Assembly (NCBI RefSeq): GCF_013415325.1
Contig: NZ_JACBYE010000047.1
Location: 1-34,303 of the forward strand
Direction: 5' to 3'
From: Sanguibacter inulinus
GTDB taxonomy: Bacteria; Actinomycetota; Actinomycetes; Actinomycetales; Cellulomonadaceae
Length of the DNA stretch: 34,303 bases
Shown here: positions 7,731 through 15,500 of the stretch, piece after piece
Layout: every line of letters starts with the position of its first letter
How positions within the stretch are numbered: position 1 is the first letter of the stretch
Notes under the pieces: generated by a model
The model's input: only the letters and a program-made list of their open reading frames with translations
Databases searched by the model: none
What the model was told of the DNA's origin: nothing
Program-made: the position numbers and the translations under genes

Positions 7731-8225
7731 CTAGGCCTCGTCGCCGAGGTGCTCGAGGAGGGTCCGCAGCGTGCTGGCGAGCAGCTCGCGCTGCTCGGCG
7801 TCGAGCCCGGCGAGCAGCCGATCCTCGGTCGCGACGTGGTCCGGGAGCGTGTCGTCGACGAGGGCGCGACCCGCCTCGGTGAGCTGGACGAGGACGCTTC
7901 GTCTGTCGGCGTCGGAGGGTGAGCGCTGCACCAGCCCGCGCTCTTCGAGCCTGTCGAGGCGCTGCGTGATCGCTCCTGACGTGACCATCGCCGACCGCAT
8001 GAGGGCTGCAGGGGTCAGCCCACCGGCCGCGGCGTTGCGTCGCAGCGTCGCGAGGACGTCGAAGGAGGACGCGTCGAGGTCGTGGGCGGCGAAGGTCGTC
8101 CGCAGCTCGGCCTCGACGAGGCGCTGGACGCGGGCGAGGCGCCCGACGACCCCCATCGCGGAGACGTCGAGGTCGGGGCGCTCGACGGCCCACTGGGCGA
8201 GCAGGTGGTCGACGTGGTCAGGCAC
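7731..8225 (-). CDS. MarR-family transcriptional regulator
   Basis: Winged-helix regulator of 164 aa. The MarR core covers about residues 25-140: [29 protein letters not shown], recognition segment [19 protein letters not shown], and wing [20 protein letters not shown] with the conserved DxRS/LT-GR signature. The GTG start is preferred because TAGGTT lies exactly 6 nt upstream (leaderless pattern) and no Shine-Dalgarno sequence is present. It is divergent from the EamA permease. The intergenic region of 56 nt carries inverted CTTAGCACT repeats that overlap both putative promoters, so it likely represses itself and the permease. The ligand is unknown. Confidence 0.9.
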   Translation of the reverse strand: MPDHVDHLLAQWAVERPDLDVSAMGVVGRLARVQRLVEAELRTTFAAHDLDASSFDVLATLRRNAAAGGLTPAALMRSAMVTSGAITQRLDRLEERGLVQRSPSDADRRSVLVQLTEAGRALVDDTLPDHVATEDRLLAGLDAEQRELLASTLRTLLEHLGDEA

Positions 8226-8231
8226 GCGCTC

Positions 8232-8237
8232 AACCTA
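8232..8237 (-). promoter_or_regulatory. Leaderless -10 element of marR
   Basis: On the minus strand TAGGTT is followed by GAGCGC and then the GTG start. The 6-nt gap places the predicted transcription start at the start codon. Confidence 0.5.
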
Positions 8238-8256
8238 CCAGCGTCGACCGAGATGT

Positions 8257-8289
8257 CTTAGCACTGTGATACTTTCTCTTAGTGCTAAG
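8257..8289. promoter_or_regulatory. MarR operator: paired CTTAGCACT repeats
   Basis: CTTAGCACT (8257-8265) and AGTGCTAAG (8281-8289) are perfect inverted repeats 15 nt apart. The right copy sits inside a smaller dyad, CTTAG-TG-CTAAG (8278-8289), which resembles MarR-type sites. The element covers the putative EamA -10 (8270-8275), its transcription start and its start codon. Its left arm falls about where the marR -35 would be. Confidence 0.75.
8270..8275 (+). promoter_or_regulatory. Leaderless -10 element of the EamA permease gene
   Basis: TACTTT is followed by 6 nt (CTCTTA) and the GTG start at 8282. It lies between the two operator arms, so bound MarR would block it. Confidence 0.5.
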
Positions 8290-9289
8290 CAAACGACACC
8301 GCATGCTGCTCGCAACCTCCGTCGCCCCCGCAGTCTGGGCCACGACCTATCTGGTCACCTCCGAGCTGCTCCCCCCGGACCGACCGTTCCTCGCCGGCGC
8401 CATCCGCGCCCTCCCGGCGGGCCTGCTGCTCGTCGCCGTCACCCGGCAGCTCCCCCACGGCGCGTGGTGGTGGAGGTCGCTCGTGCTCGGCTCGCTCAAC
8501 ATCGGCGGGTTCTTCGCGCTGCTCTTCGTCGCCGCGTACAGGCTCCCGGGTGGCGTCGCGTCGGCGGTCGGTGCGCTCCAGCCCTTGATCGTCGCCCTGC
8601 TCGCGGTGGTCGTGCTCGGCCAGCGACTCACCGCCCGGACCCTCGTCGCGGCAGTCCTCGGCGTGGTCGGCGTCAGCCTGCTCGTGCTGCGCGGCGAGAC
8701 CCACCTCGACGCCGTCGGTGTCGTCGCCGCGGCGGGTGCGGCCGTCTCGATGTCTGTCGGGGTGATCCTCGCCAAGCGGTGGGTCTCCCCGGCGTCGTCG
8801 CTCGCCACGACGGGGTGGCAGCTCACCGCGGGCGGTCTCGTGCTCCTCCCGCTCGCCCTCGTCGTCGAGGGGCTGCCGTCGCACCTCACGAGCGAGAACG
8901 TCGCCGGCTACGCCTATCTCGCGCTCGTCGGTTCAGTCCTCGGGTACGCCCTGTGGTTCCGCGGGCTGCGAGCGCTGCCACCGACCGACGTGACCTTCCT
9001 CGGCCTGCTCAACCCTGTGGTCGCGACGGTGCTCGGCTGGGCTGTGCTCGACCAGAGGCTCACCGCGCTCCAGCTGCTCGGGGGCGGGATCGTGCTCGCC
9101 TCGCTCGTGCTCGCCCAGCTCCGGCCCCGCAAGGCTGCACCCGAGGGACCGGAGGCGTCGGGGCGGCCAGAGGAACCCCGAGCAGCGCAAGCCTCGGGGG
9201 CTCAGGGTGTCGCGCAGCGGCCGCAGGTCGCAGAGACACCGGAGGAGCCCGACCTCACCCGACGCAGAGACCGCGCCTCCCCCTCGTGA
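8282..9289 (+). CDS. EamA/DMT-superfamily transporter
   Basis: Inner-membrane permease of the drug/metabolite transporter superfamily, 335 aa, with about ten hydrophobic segments in two EamA repeats. The first repeat runs over about residues 5-140 (LLATSVAPAVWATTYLVTSE to VVGVSLLVLRG) and the second over about 150-280 (ending LLGGGIVLASLVLAQLRPRK). The C-terminal 50 residues are a hydrophilic Pro/Glu/Arg-rich cytoplasmic tail of low complexity. I start at GTG 8282 because TACTTT lies 6 nt upstream. The next in-frame start, ATG 8303, has no ribosome-binding site. It is divergent from and probably repressed by the MarR protein. Substrate unknown; relatives export amino acids, metabolites or drugs. 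The gene ends inside a strong hairpin. Confidence 0.9.
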   Translation: MLSKRHRMLLATSVAPAVWATTYLVTSELLPPDRPFLAGAIRALPAGLLLVAVTRQLPHGAWWWRSLVLGSLNIGGFFALLFVAAYRLPGGVASAVGALQPLIVALLAVVVLGQRLTARTLVAAVLGVVGVSLLVLRGETHLDAVGVVAAAGAAVSMSVGVILAKRWVSPASSLATTGWQLTAGGLVLLPLALVVEGLPSHLTSENVAGYAYLALVGSVLGYALWFRGLRALPPTDVTFLGLLNPVVATVLGWAVLDQRLTALQLLGGGIVLASLVLAQLRPRKAAPEGPEASGRPEEPRAAQASGAQGVAQRPQVAETPEEPDLTRRRDRASPS

Positions 9290-9303
9290 GGGGAGACGCG
9301 GTC
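9269..9303. terminator. Bidirectional terminator, EamA gene versus DJ-1 gene
   Basis: GACCGCG (9269-9275) pairs with CGCGGTC (9297-9303). Inside it CTCCCC pairs with GGGGAG, leaving a small loop that contains the EamA stop codon. Convergent genes flank it, so it can serve both strands. No long T-tract is present. Confidence 0.65.
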
Positions 9304-9371
9304 GTGGCCTGCTGCACGCCGGGCGGCGCTGCTGAGAGCCGTGGTCAGAGCGGCTCTGACGAGCGGAGCTC

Positions 9372-10070
9372 TCAGCCCGCCGACTCGATGAGCGTCCGGG
9401 CCAGCAGCACCGAGGACGACGGGTTCTGCCCGGTGTACAGGCCGCGGTCCTGCTGCACGTTCGGCTCGAAGGGCGCACCGCCGACGAAGTCGGCGCCGCG
9501 GCCCCTGAGCTCGGTCTCGACGAGCCAGCGGGCCTTGTCGGCGAGCCCGCCGATCCGCTCCTCCTCGTCGGTGAAGGAGGTCATGCGGTACCCGGCGAAG
9601 GGCCACGACCCGTCCTGCCGGCGCGCGGCGAGCAGAGCGGCCGGTGCGTGGCAGAGCACCCCGAGCGGGATGCCCTCGTCGAGCGCCGTGGTGAGGAGGG
9701 CTCCGGAGGTCGTGTCGACCGCGAGGTCTTCCATCGGGGCGTGGCCGCCGGGGTAGAACACGACGTCGTGGTCGGTCGCGCTGACCGACTCGAGGTCGAC
9801 GACCGACGCGAGCCGGTCGTCGATCGAGGCGAGGTAGGCCTCGAGCTCGGCGGAGCGTTCCTCGCCGCCGGTCGCCTGGGGCGCGAGGCTCCCGGCGTCG
9901 ACGGTCGGCTTCACGGCGCCGGGCGTCGCGATCGTGATGTCCCAGCCCGCCTCGGTGAACAGGCGGTGCGGCTCGGCGAGCTCTTCGGCCCAGAAACCTG
10001 TCGGGTGGACCGTGCCGTCGGCGAGGGTCCATCCCTGCGCGGCACTGACGACGAACAAGACGCTGCTCAT
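9372..10070 (-). CDS. DJ-1/PfpI-family protein, Hsp31-like (putative glyoxalase III/chaperone)
   Basis: Class I glutamine-amidotransferase-fold protein of 232 aa. The nucleophile-elbow cysteine is C140 in GVLCHAPAALL, followed by H141. The conserved acid lies in TGFWAEELAEPH (E29/E30). FYPGGHAPMEDL completes the family pattern typical of Hsp31/YDR533C-like members, which act as cofactor-free methylglyoxal-converting enzymes and holdases. The ATG at 10070 has GGAGAAC just upstream. It follows the enone/quinone reductase gene in the same direction at 56 nt spacing, so both probably share the TetR-controlled promoter. Together they suggest defence against reactive carbonyls. Glyoxalase III activity is inferred. 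Confidence 0.88.
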   Translation of the reverse strand: MSSVLFVVSAAQGWTLADGTVHPTGFWAEELAEPHRLFTEAGWDITIATPGAVKPTVDAGSLAPQATGGEERSAELEAYLASIDDRLASVVDLESVSATDHDVVFYPGGHAPMEDLAVDTTSGALLTTALDEGIPLGVLCHAPAALLAARRQDGSWPFAGYRMTSFTDEEERIGGLADKARWLVETELRGRGADFVGGAPFEPNVQQDRGLYTGQNPSSSVLLARTLIESAG

Positions 10071-10126
10071 GACGTTCTCCTTCTCGGTGGTCGATCGGGT
10101 GATGCCTGTGCTGGTGCTCGGGGCGC

Positions 10127-11146
10127 TCAGCGTGCGGTCTTGACGACCATCTTGCCCACGTTCTCGCCGCGCATCATGCCGAGGAACGCGTCGACGGCGT
10201 GGTCCAGGCCCTCGACCACGGTCTCGTCGAAGACGACGTCGCCGGCGGTCACCCACGCGGTCATGTCGGCCATGAAGGCCGGGAAGTGCTGCGTGTAGTT
10301 GCCGACGGTGAAGCCCTGGAGCATCAGCCCGCGGGTGACGATGTTCGCCATGTTGCGCGGGCCTGTGGCCTCGCCCGTGGTGTTGTACTGCGAGATCGCA
10401 CCGCAGAGTGCGGCGCGCCCGCCGTCCTTGAAGGCACCGAGGGCAGCCTCGAGGTGCTCGCCGCCGACATTGTCGAAGTACACGTCGATGCCGTCGGGGG
10501 CGGCGGCGGCGAGCTCGCCCGCGACGTCGCCGTCCTTGTAGTTGAAGGCGGCGTCGAAGCCGTAGCGCTCGGTGAGGAGCGCGACCTTCTCGGCCGACCC
10601 GGCCGAGCCGACGACGCGGGCAGCACCCTTGAGGCGGGCGATCTGACCGACCATGCTGCCCACGGCCCCAGCAGCGCCGGAGACGAAGACGGTGTCACCC
10701 TCACGCAGGTGGGCGATCTCGAGGAGACCGACATAGGCGGTCAGCGCTGTCATGCCGAGCACGCTGAGGTACGCCGAGCTGGGGATGCCGTCGACCTCGG
10801 GGACGACACGCACACCTGCCGCCGGGCCCTGGGCGACGTCGCGCCAGCCGAGCTGGTGCACCACGACAGACCCGACGGGGACGTCGTCCGACGTCGAGGC
10901 GACCACACGGCCGACAGCGCCACCGGTCATGGTCTCGCCGAGGGCGAAGGGGGGCGTGTAGGACTTCACGTCGTTCATGCGACCACGCATGTACGGGTCG
11001 ACCGACATGAACTCGTTCTCGATGCGGACCTCGCCCGCGGCGAGGTCGGGGAGCTCGACGGTGACGGTGCGGAAGTTCTCAGCCGTCGGCCAGCCCTCTG
11101 GGCGGGAGACGAGCTGGATCTGGGTGCTGGTGACGGGCTGCGTCAT
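10127..11146 (-). CDS. NADP-dependent medium-chain reductase (enone/quinone reductase type)
   Basis: Zinc-independent MDR enzyme of 339 aa, close to the leukotriene B4 12-hydroxydehydrogenase/curcumin-reductase group (YncB/CurA-like) that reduces alpha,beta-unsaturated carbonyls with NADPH. The N-terminal GroES-like domain has FMSVDPYMRGRMND, the group signature, and GETMTGGAVGRV. The Rossmann motif is SGAAGAVGSMVGQIARLKGA. FDNVGGEHLEAAL and the GKMVVK end also fit. There are no structural-zinc cysteines. ATG 11146 has AGAGGAC upstream. It is divergent from a TetR gene and the shared 163-nt region carries a TetR-like palindrome over its promoter. Exact substrate unknown. Confidence 0.9.
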   Translation of the reverse strand: MTQPVTSTQIQLVSRPEGWPTAENFRTVTVELPDLAAGEVRIENEFMSVDPYMRGRMNDVKSYTPPFALGETMTGGAVGRVVASTSDDVPVGSVVVHQLGWRDVAQGPAAGVRVVPEVDGIPSSAYLSVLGMTALTAYVGLLEIAHLREGDTVFVSGAAGAVGSMVGQIARLKGAARVVGSAGSAEKVALLTERYGFDAAFNYKDGDVAGELAAAAPDGIDVYFDNVGGEHLEAALGAFKDGGRAALCGAISQYNTTGEATGPRNMANIVTRGLMLQGFTVGNYTQHFPAFMADMTAWVTAGDVVFDETVVEGLDHAVDAFLGMMRGENVGKMVVKTAR

Positions 11147-11162
11147 GATGAACGTCCTCTGC

Positions 11163-11188
11163 TATTGTGAACCGATCGTTCCACTATA
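11163..11188. promoter_or_regulatory. TetR operator between the reductase and tetR genes
   Basis: GAAC-CGATC-GTTC (11169-11181) is an inverted repeat extended outward to an imperfect GTGAAC...GTTCCAC and TAT...ATA. It is centred about 28 nt before the reductase ATG, where its core promoter should lie. This size and AT-flanked symmetry are typical of TetR sites. Confidence 0.7.
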
Positions 11189-11309
11189 GGGCAGGGTCCG
11201 GGTCGCCGCAGACGCGACGGCCGTCACACCACCGCTCCGAGCATCACCCAGACCGTCGCCGCCCGCGACGCGGGGACAGGCAGCACCGAGCACGAGAAGA
11301 GAGACCGTC

Positions 11310-11894
11310 ATGGGTCGCACGCAGAGCTTCGACACCACCACAGCCGTCCGCGCCGCGCGCGACGTGTTCTGGCAGCACGGCTACGACGGCGCCTCGCTCT
11401 CCGAGCTCGAGGCGAGCACAGGCCTCAACAGGTCGAGCCTCTATCACGCCTTCGGCAGCAAGCGCGGGCTCTTCGACGCAGCCGTCGAGGACTACCTCAC
11501 GACGGTCATCCGTCCACGGCTCGCCCCGCTCGTGGCACCGAGCACCGGCACTGCGGCGCTGCTCGGATATTTCACCTCGCTGCACGCCGCCGTGGCCGCG
11601 CTCCCCGACGACTCGCCGCGTCGCGGGTGCCTGCTCGTCAACAGCACCGCCGGTCTCGCCGCGCAGGACCCCGCCGCCCGTGACGTCGTCGACGGCTACC
11701 GCTCCGAGCTGACCGCCGCGCTGCGCACGGCGCTCGCCGCCGGGCACCCCGGGCTGAGCGAGCCCGAGCTCGACAGCACAGCGCGGGTGCTGGCCTCGCT
11801 GAGCATCGGCGCGATGGTCGTCGCGCGGATCAACCAGCCCGAGGCTCTCGCGCTGCTCGAGACCGCCGGAGAGGTCGTCCGAGCCCTGTCCTGA
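11310..11894 (+). CDS. TetR-family regulator with a NemR-like cysteine
   Basis: Repressor of 194 aa. The HTH covers about residues 10-57 (AARDVFWQHGYDGASLSELE, STGLNRSSLYHAFGSKRGLF). The ligand domain contains the only cysteine, C107, in SPRRGCLLVNSTAG. E. coli NemR has its electrophile-sensing C106 in a comparable SGCLTVK segment, so redox or electrophile sensing is plausible. ATG 11310 is preceded by GAGAGA. It is divergent from the MDR reductase, with a palindromic operator between them. A VOC protein follows 27 nt downstream with its own leaderless promoter. Control of the reductase/DJ-1 pair is inferred from arrangement. Confidence 0.9.
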   Translation: MGRTQSFDTTTAVRAARDVFWQHGYDGASLSELEASTGLNRSSLYHAFGSKRGLFDAAVEDYLTTVIRPRLAPLVAPSTGTAALLGYFTSLHAAVAALPDDSPRRGCLLVNSTAGLAAQDPAARDVVDGYRSELTAALRTALAAGHPGLSEPELDSTARVLASLSIGAMVVARINQPEALALLETAGEVVRALS

Positions 11895-11909
11895 CGCACC
11901 CCACCGGAG

Positions 11910-11915
11910 TAGCGT
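11910..11915 (+). promoter_or_regulatory. Leaderless -10 element of the VOC gene
   Basis: TAGCGT, then CCCCCC (6 nt), then GTG. There is no ribosome-binding site, and the tetR stop is only 15 nt upstream. Confidence 0.5.
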
Positions 11916-11921
11916 CCCCCC

Positions 11922-12356
11922 GTGAGCTATTCCTTCCAGGTCACCGTCGACTGCGCAGCTCCCCACCCCCTCGCGGACTGGTGGGCGCAGACCCTCGGGT
12001 GGTCCGTCGAACCGAGCGACGAGGCCTTCATCCGCTCGATGATCGACCAGGGCCACGCGTCCCTCGACGACACGACCACGCACCACGGCGTGCTCGTCTG
12101 GGCCGAGGGCGCAGCCATCCGGCTCGTCGACGGGCCGCCCGGGACCCCGCGCGTGCTGTTCCAGCGGGTCCCCGAGGCGAAGACCGTGAAGAACCGCACG
12201 CACCTCGACGTCAGGATCGGCGACGACGACCTCGAGACCGTCCGCGCAGCCCTCGAGGCCCGCGGCGCGACCTACCTGCACACGGCGTCGCAGGGGCCGC
12301 ACTCGTGGATCACCATGACCGACCCCGAGGGCAACGAGTTCTGCGTCAGCCGCTGA
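11922..12356 (+). CDS. VOC-superfamily protein (glyoxalase/bleomycin-resistance fold)
   Basis: Small cytoplasmic protein of 144 aa with two beta-alpha-beta-beta-beta modules. Conserved pieces are FQVTVDCAAPHPLADWWAQT (N-terminal strand and helix), RTHLDVRIGDDDLETVRAAL (second module) and MTDPEGNEFCV (C-terminal strand with the usual metal-ligand Glu position). It resembles the Glyoxalase_6 group of uncharacterised actinobacterial VOC proteins. The start is GTG 11922, with TAGCGT exactly 6 nt before it. The neighbourhood of carbonyl-reducing and DJ-1 enzymes suggests a detoxification role, but the reaction cannot be read from sequence. It converges on the Bcr/CflA gene across a hairpin. Confidence 0.85.
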   Translation: MSYSFQVTVDCAAPHPLADWWAQTLGWSVEPSDEAFIRSMIDQGHASLDDTTTHHGVLVWAEGAAIRLVDGPPGTPRVLFQRVPEAKTVKNRTHLDVRIGDDDLETVRAALEARGATYLHTASQGPHSWITMTDPEGNEFCVSR

Positions 12357-12365
12357 GCCCGGCGG

Positions 12366-12392
12366 GTCTGACACCGCGCTCCGGCGTCAGAC
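12366..12392. terminator. Terminator hairpin between VOC and Bcr/CflA genes
   Basis: GTCTGAC (12366-12372) pairs with GTCAGAC (12386-12392), with an inner CCG/CGG pairing. It lies between convergent genes and starts 9 nt after the VOC stop. Confidence 0.55.
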
Positions 12393-12422
12393 GGTGCCAG
12401 CCAGCCAGGCCGTGCCCACCCG

Positions 12423-13655
12423 TCAGATCGTGTGCCAGCCGCCCTTGCGGTACGCCGGGGTCGCTGTCGCGAGCACCACGAGGCTGATGACGATCACGCT
12501 GATGATCACCGTCGTCATGGCCAGCGAGTCACCGCCGAGCACACCGACCATCGGGCTGACGACCCCAGCGATGCCCGCCTGCATCGAGCCGATGAGCGCA
12601 GCAGCCGTCCCGGCCATGTGCCCGTAGCCACCGAGCGCGAGGACCGACGCGTTCGCCGGGATGAGCCCCTGCATGCCGAGCACCAGCCACAGCGCGACGA
12701 GGACCCCGACCACTCCCCCGACCCCGGTGAGGACGACCACCAGCAGGACGAGCGAGAGCAGCAGCTGGACGACGATCGCGACCCGCAAGATCCTGATCGG
12801 GGCCACCCGCCGCACGAGGCTGGCGTTGAGCTGCGCCGAGAGGACCAGCGCGACACCGTTGACCGCGAAGAGCAGCGAGAACTGCGTCGGGCTCAGCCCG
12901 TACTCCTGCTGGAACACGAAGGGCGAGCCGACGACGTAGCTCATGATCACGGCCATGCCGAGGCCCGGGAGCACCGCGAGGGCCAAGAAGCGCCTGTCCC
13001 GCAGGAGCGCCGCGTAGGACCGCAGCGCTCCCTGGGACCCTGCCACCCGGCGGCGCTCCTGCGGCAGCGTCTCCGGCATCCAGAACCAGACGATGACCAC
13101 GAGCAGCGCACCGATGAGTGCGAGCGCCAGGAACACCGCTCGCCAGGTGAAGGTCCCGGCGATCGCCTGGCCGATGCTCGGGGCCAGCAGCGGCGCGACC
13201 CCGATGACCAGCATGAGCCTCGACAGCAGCCTCGCCGCTTCCGACCCGGTGAACCTGTCACGGATCACCGCGATGGCGACGACCGACGCCGCGGCGTTGA
13301 AGAACCCCTGGAGCACCCGCAGCGCGACCAGCGCGCCGATGTTCGGCGCGATCGCGCACAGCAACGAGGTGACCACGTGCAGGGTGATGCCGATGAGCAG
13401 CGGCAGCCGTCGCCCGAACCTGTCGGAGAACGGACCGATGACCAGCTGACCCACAGCGCCGCCGATGAGCATCCCGGACATCGTGAACTGCACGGCGGTG
13501 TCGGTCGTGCCGAGGTCCTGGACCACCGTCGGCAGGGACGGCAGGTACATGTCGGTCGTCACCGCGGGCAGCGCCGCGAGCGCACCGAGCATGAGGACGT
13601 ACTTGGCGTTGGGGGTGTACTGGGGCTTGTCGTTCGCGCTGGACGGGTCTGTCAC
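12423..13655 (-). CDS. Bcr/CflA-family MFS multidrug efflux transporter
   Basis: Proton-driven major-facilitator exporter of 410 aa with 12 predicted membrane segments. The drug:H+ antiporter-1 features include TDMYLPSLPTVVQDLGTT in TM1, motif A GQLVIGPFSDRFGRRLPLL, RVLQGFFNAAASVVAIAVIR (motif B) and the TM5 motif-C-like region GVAPLLAPSIGQAIAGTFTW. These match the Bcr/CflA group (bicyclomycin, chloramphenicol and peptide export). The start is GTG 13655, with TATGAT 6 nt upstream on the same strand (leaderless). It stands alone, convergent with the VOC gene and downstream of an unknown anchored protein. Substrate unknown. Confidence 0.92.
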   Translation of the reverse strand: MTDPSSANDKPQYTPNAKYVLMLGALAALPAVTTDMYLPSLPTVVQDLGTTDTAVQFTMSGMLIGGAVGQLVIGPFSDRFGRRLPLLIGITLHVVTSLLCAIAPNIGALVALRVLQGFFNAAASVVAIAVIRDRFTGSEAARLLSRLMLVIGVAPLLAPSIGQAIAGTFTWRAVFLALALIGALLVVIVWFWMPETLPQERRRVAGSQGALRSYAALLRDRRFLALAVLPGLGMAVIMSYVVGSPFVFQQEYGLSPTQFSLLFAVNGVALVLSAQLNASLVRRVAPIRILRVAIVVQLLLSLVLLVVVLTGVGGVVGVLVALWLVLGMQGLIPANASVLALGGYGHMAGTAAALIGSMQAGIAGVVSPMVGVLGGDSLAMTTVIISVIVISLVVLATATPAYRKGGWHTI

Positions 13656-13661
13656 CCGTCG

Positions 13662-13667
13662 ATCATA
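13662..13667 (-). promoter_or_regulatory. Leaderless -10 element of the Bcr/CflA gene
   Basis: On the minus strand TATGAT is a near-consensus -10, followed by CGACGG (6 nt) and the GTG start at 13655. Confidence 0.6.
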
Positions 13668-13781
13668 ACGATTCGACCAGGCACGAGAGAGACCGGCGGG
13701 TGAACCGCAGGGGTCGGAGCATCCTCGCTACGCCATGACCCAGGCGCGGGCCGGGGGCGACGACGGGTCAGACCGAGACGA

Positions 13782-14318
13782 TCACTCGTCGACGATGAGC
13801 TCGAAGGCCTCGGGGTCCTTCTGCGCGTCGATCCACTCCGTGACACGGCTCACCAAGACGTCTTCCTCGGAGGCGACGAAGGGAGCCCGGCCAGGGATCT
13901 CGGTGTGCGTCCACGTGGTCGAGCGACCGTCGACGGTCTTCTCCTGGAACACCAGCACGACGGTGCGTCCTGTCTCCTCGCCGACCTGGTCCGCGAGCGC
14001 CTGGGCGTCAGCGCGGGAGGTGTGCACGTCGGAGGGCGTCACGACGTCGGTCGCGGAGAGCTCAGAGCCAGTGGCCTCGACGGTCGCGTCAGGGTCGACG
14101 GTCACCGTCGAGGGAGAGGGTTCCTTCGCCTCGGCCGAGGGCTCGATGGGCTCGGGCGTCGCGGTGACGGTCTCGTCGACCTGGACCGTGGTCTCGGTGT
14201 CTGCGCTCCGTGCGAGGCTCGCCACGGCACCTCCGGAGGTGATCGACGCGAGGCCCACCACGAGGGCCGCCGACACGATGGCAGCGACCACCATCGATGC
14301 GTCCCTGGGGCTCTTCAC
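13782..14318 (-). CDS. Membrane-anchored protein of unknown function
   Basis: I do not recognise this 178-aa protein. It starts MKSPRDASMVVAAIV, with one hydrophobic segment at about residues 8-28, acting as signal anchor or signal peptide. A Thr/Glu/Pro/Ser/Ala-rich stretch (about 38-80) looks like an extended wall-spanning linker. The C-terminal 90 residues look folded: DVHTSRADAQALADQVGEET, RTVVLVFQEKTVDGRSTTW, and an acidic end FELIVDE. I chose GTG 14318 because AGGAGGT (14324-14330) sits 6 nt upstream. An in-frame ATG at 14393 would add a 25-residue charged extension. It is divergent from the SRAP gene. No cysteines are visible. Confidence 0.7.
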   Translation of the reverse strand: MKSPRDASMVVAAIVSAALVVGLASITSGGAVASLARSADTETTVQVDETVTATPEPIEPSAEAKEPSPSTVTVDPDATVEATGSELSATDVVTPSDVHTSRADAQALADQVGEETGRTVVLVFQEKTVDGRSTTWTHTEIPGRAPFVASEEDVLVSRVTEWIDAQKDPEAFELIVDE

Positions 14319-14621
14319 CGCCGACCTCCTGTGCTCTGCGCGGTGCGGACTGCCCGTCCGGTCCACCGCTGCTCGACCGTCCTGAACGATCATGCCCTGT
14401 CAGACCTCCCGAGGCGAGCATCTGGGTGGGTGTCATGTGGTGAAGAGTTCGGGAGTCACCCGGTCGGCCCTGGGAGAGAGTGTGAAGGGGACGGCGGGCA
14501 GGTGGCCGACAGTCGTGGGTGGGCGATGCGGCGAGCCGGAGACGAGACCTGACGAGGACGAGTCAGGCGCTCGAGGCACTCGGCGCTCCCACCTGGCAGC
14601 CAGGGGTGCGATCCTGGTGCG
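14319..14621. other. Divergent intergenic region, unknown anchored protein / SRAP gene
   Basis: This 303-nt stretch lies between two genes reading outward. It holds the AGGAGGT site of the leftward gene. On the right, GATCCT sits 6 nt before the SRAP ATG, a weaker version of the leaderless pattern found elsewhere. A short dyad CTGAC...GTCAG occurs near 14551-14569. I see no RNA gene. Confidence 0.4.
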
Positions 14622-15485
14622 ATGTGCGGACGCTACGCCTCGTTCCGGCAGGCCCAGGACCTCGCCGACGCCTTCGCCGTGCACGGGGTGATCCAGGGGG
14701 TCCTGCTCGGCGAGCCGATCACGACGCTGCCACCGTCGTGGAACGTGGCGCCGACCGATGACGTCCGCATCGTGGTCGACCGCGCCCGGGAGTCGTCCGT
14801 CCCCGGCAGTCCCCGGAAGAGCGTCGAGCGGTCGCTCCGGCTGGCGCGGTGGGGACTGGTGCCGTCGTGGTCCAGCGACCCGAGGAGTGGCGCGAAGATG
14901 ATCAACGCGCGGTCGGAGAGCGTCGCCGAGAAGCCTGCCTTCCGCGAGGCGCTCGTGTCACGGCGGTGCCTCGTCCCCGCGGACGGCTACTACGAGTGGC
15001 TGCCGACGGGGCCGACGGGTCCGACGGCACGAGGTGCAGGACGCGCCCCGAAGCAGCCCGTCTACATCCACCCGGCCGACGGCGCCGTGCTGGCCTTCGC
15101 GGGGCTCTACGAGTTCTGGCGCGACCCCACCCGCTCGCCCGACGACCCCGACAGGTGGTTGACGACGACGACCATCGTCACGGCCGCGGCGACGGGTGGT
15201 CTCGCAGAGATCCACGAGCGACGGCCTGTCGCCCTGCGTCCCGAGCACTGGGACGCCTGGCTGGACCCCGTGGCGGGCGTGGACGTCGCGCTCGACGTGC
15301 TGGGCACAGCGCCCCCGGCGATGGCTCACCATCGCGTGAGTACGGCGGTCAACCGGGTCGCCGCGCACGGCCCCGAGCTGCTCGCCCCTGTCGCCGCGGG
15401 CGCGAGCGGCCCGCGCAGCGCAGGCGGTGCGGGCGGCGGGACCCCGACCGATGCCTGGGACACAGTCCCCGACGCGCTGTTCTAG
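14622..15485 (+). CDS. SRAP-domain abasic-site-processing protein (HMCES/YedK family)
   Basis: DNA-repair protein of 287 aa that shields abasic sites in single-stranded DNA by covalent thiazolidine linkage. The catalytic set is intact: C2 (exposed after Met removal, MCGRYA), N95 in MINARSES, E125 in DGYYEWLP, and H198 in IHERRPVAL. These match C2, N75, E105 and H160 of E. coli YedK. WNVAPTD and WGLVPSWS are further family motifs. The Gly/Pro/Thr segment after YYEW (PTGPTGPTARGAGRAP) and the Gly/Ala/Ser-rich tail (about 262-276) are low-complexity additions. The ATG is fixed by the obligate Cys2. It is an isolated gene, convergent with the cyclase. The surrounding genes give no clear functional link. 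Confidence 0.95.
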   Translation: MCGRYASFRQAQDLADAFAVHGVIQGVLLGEPITTLPPSWNVAPTDDVRIVVDRARESSVPGSPRKSVERSLRLARWGLVPSWSSDPRSGAKMINARSESVAEKPAFREALVSRRCLVPADGYYEWLPTGPTGPTARGAGRAPKQPVYIHPADGAVLAFAGLYEFWRDPTRSPDDPDRWLTTTTIVTAAATGGLAEIHERRPVALRPEHWDAWLDPVAGVDVALDVLGTAPPAMAHHRVSTAVNRVAAHGPELLAPVAAGASGPRSAGGAGGGTPTDAWDTVPDALF

Positions 15486-15500
15486 CGCTCGCCCGGCAGA

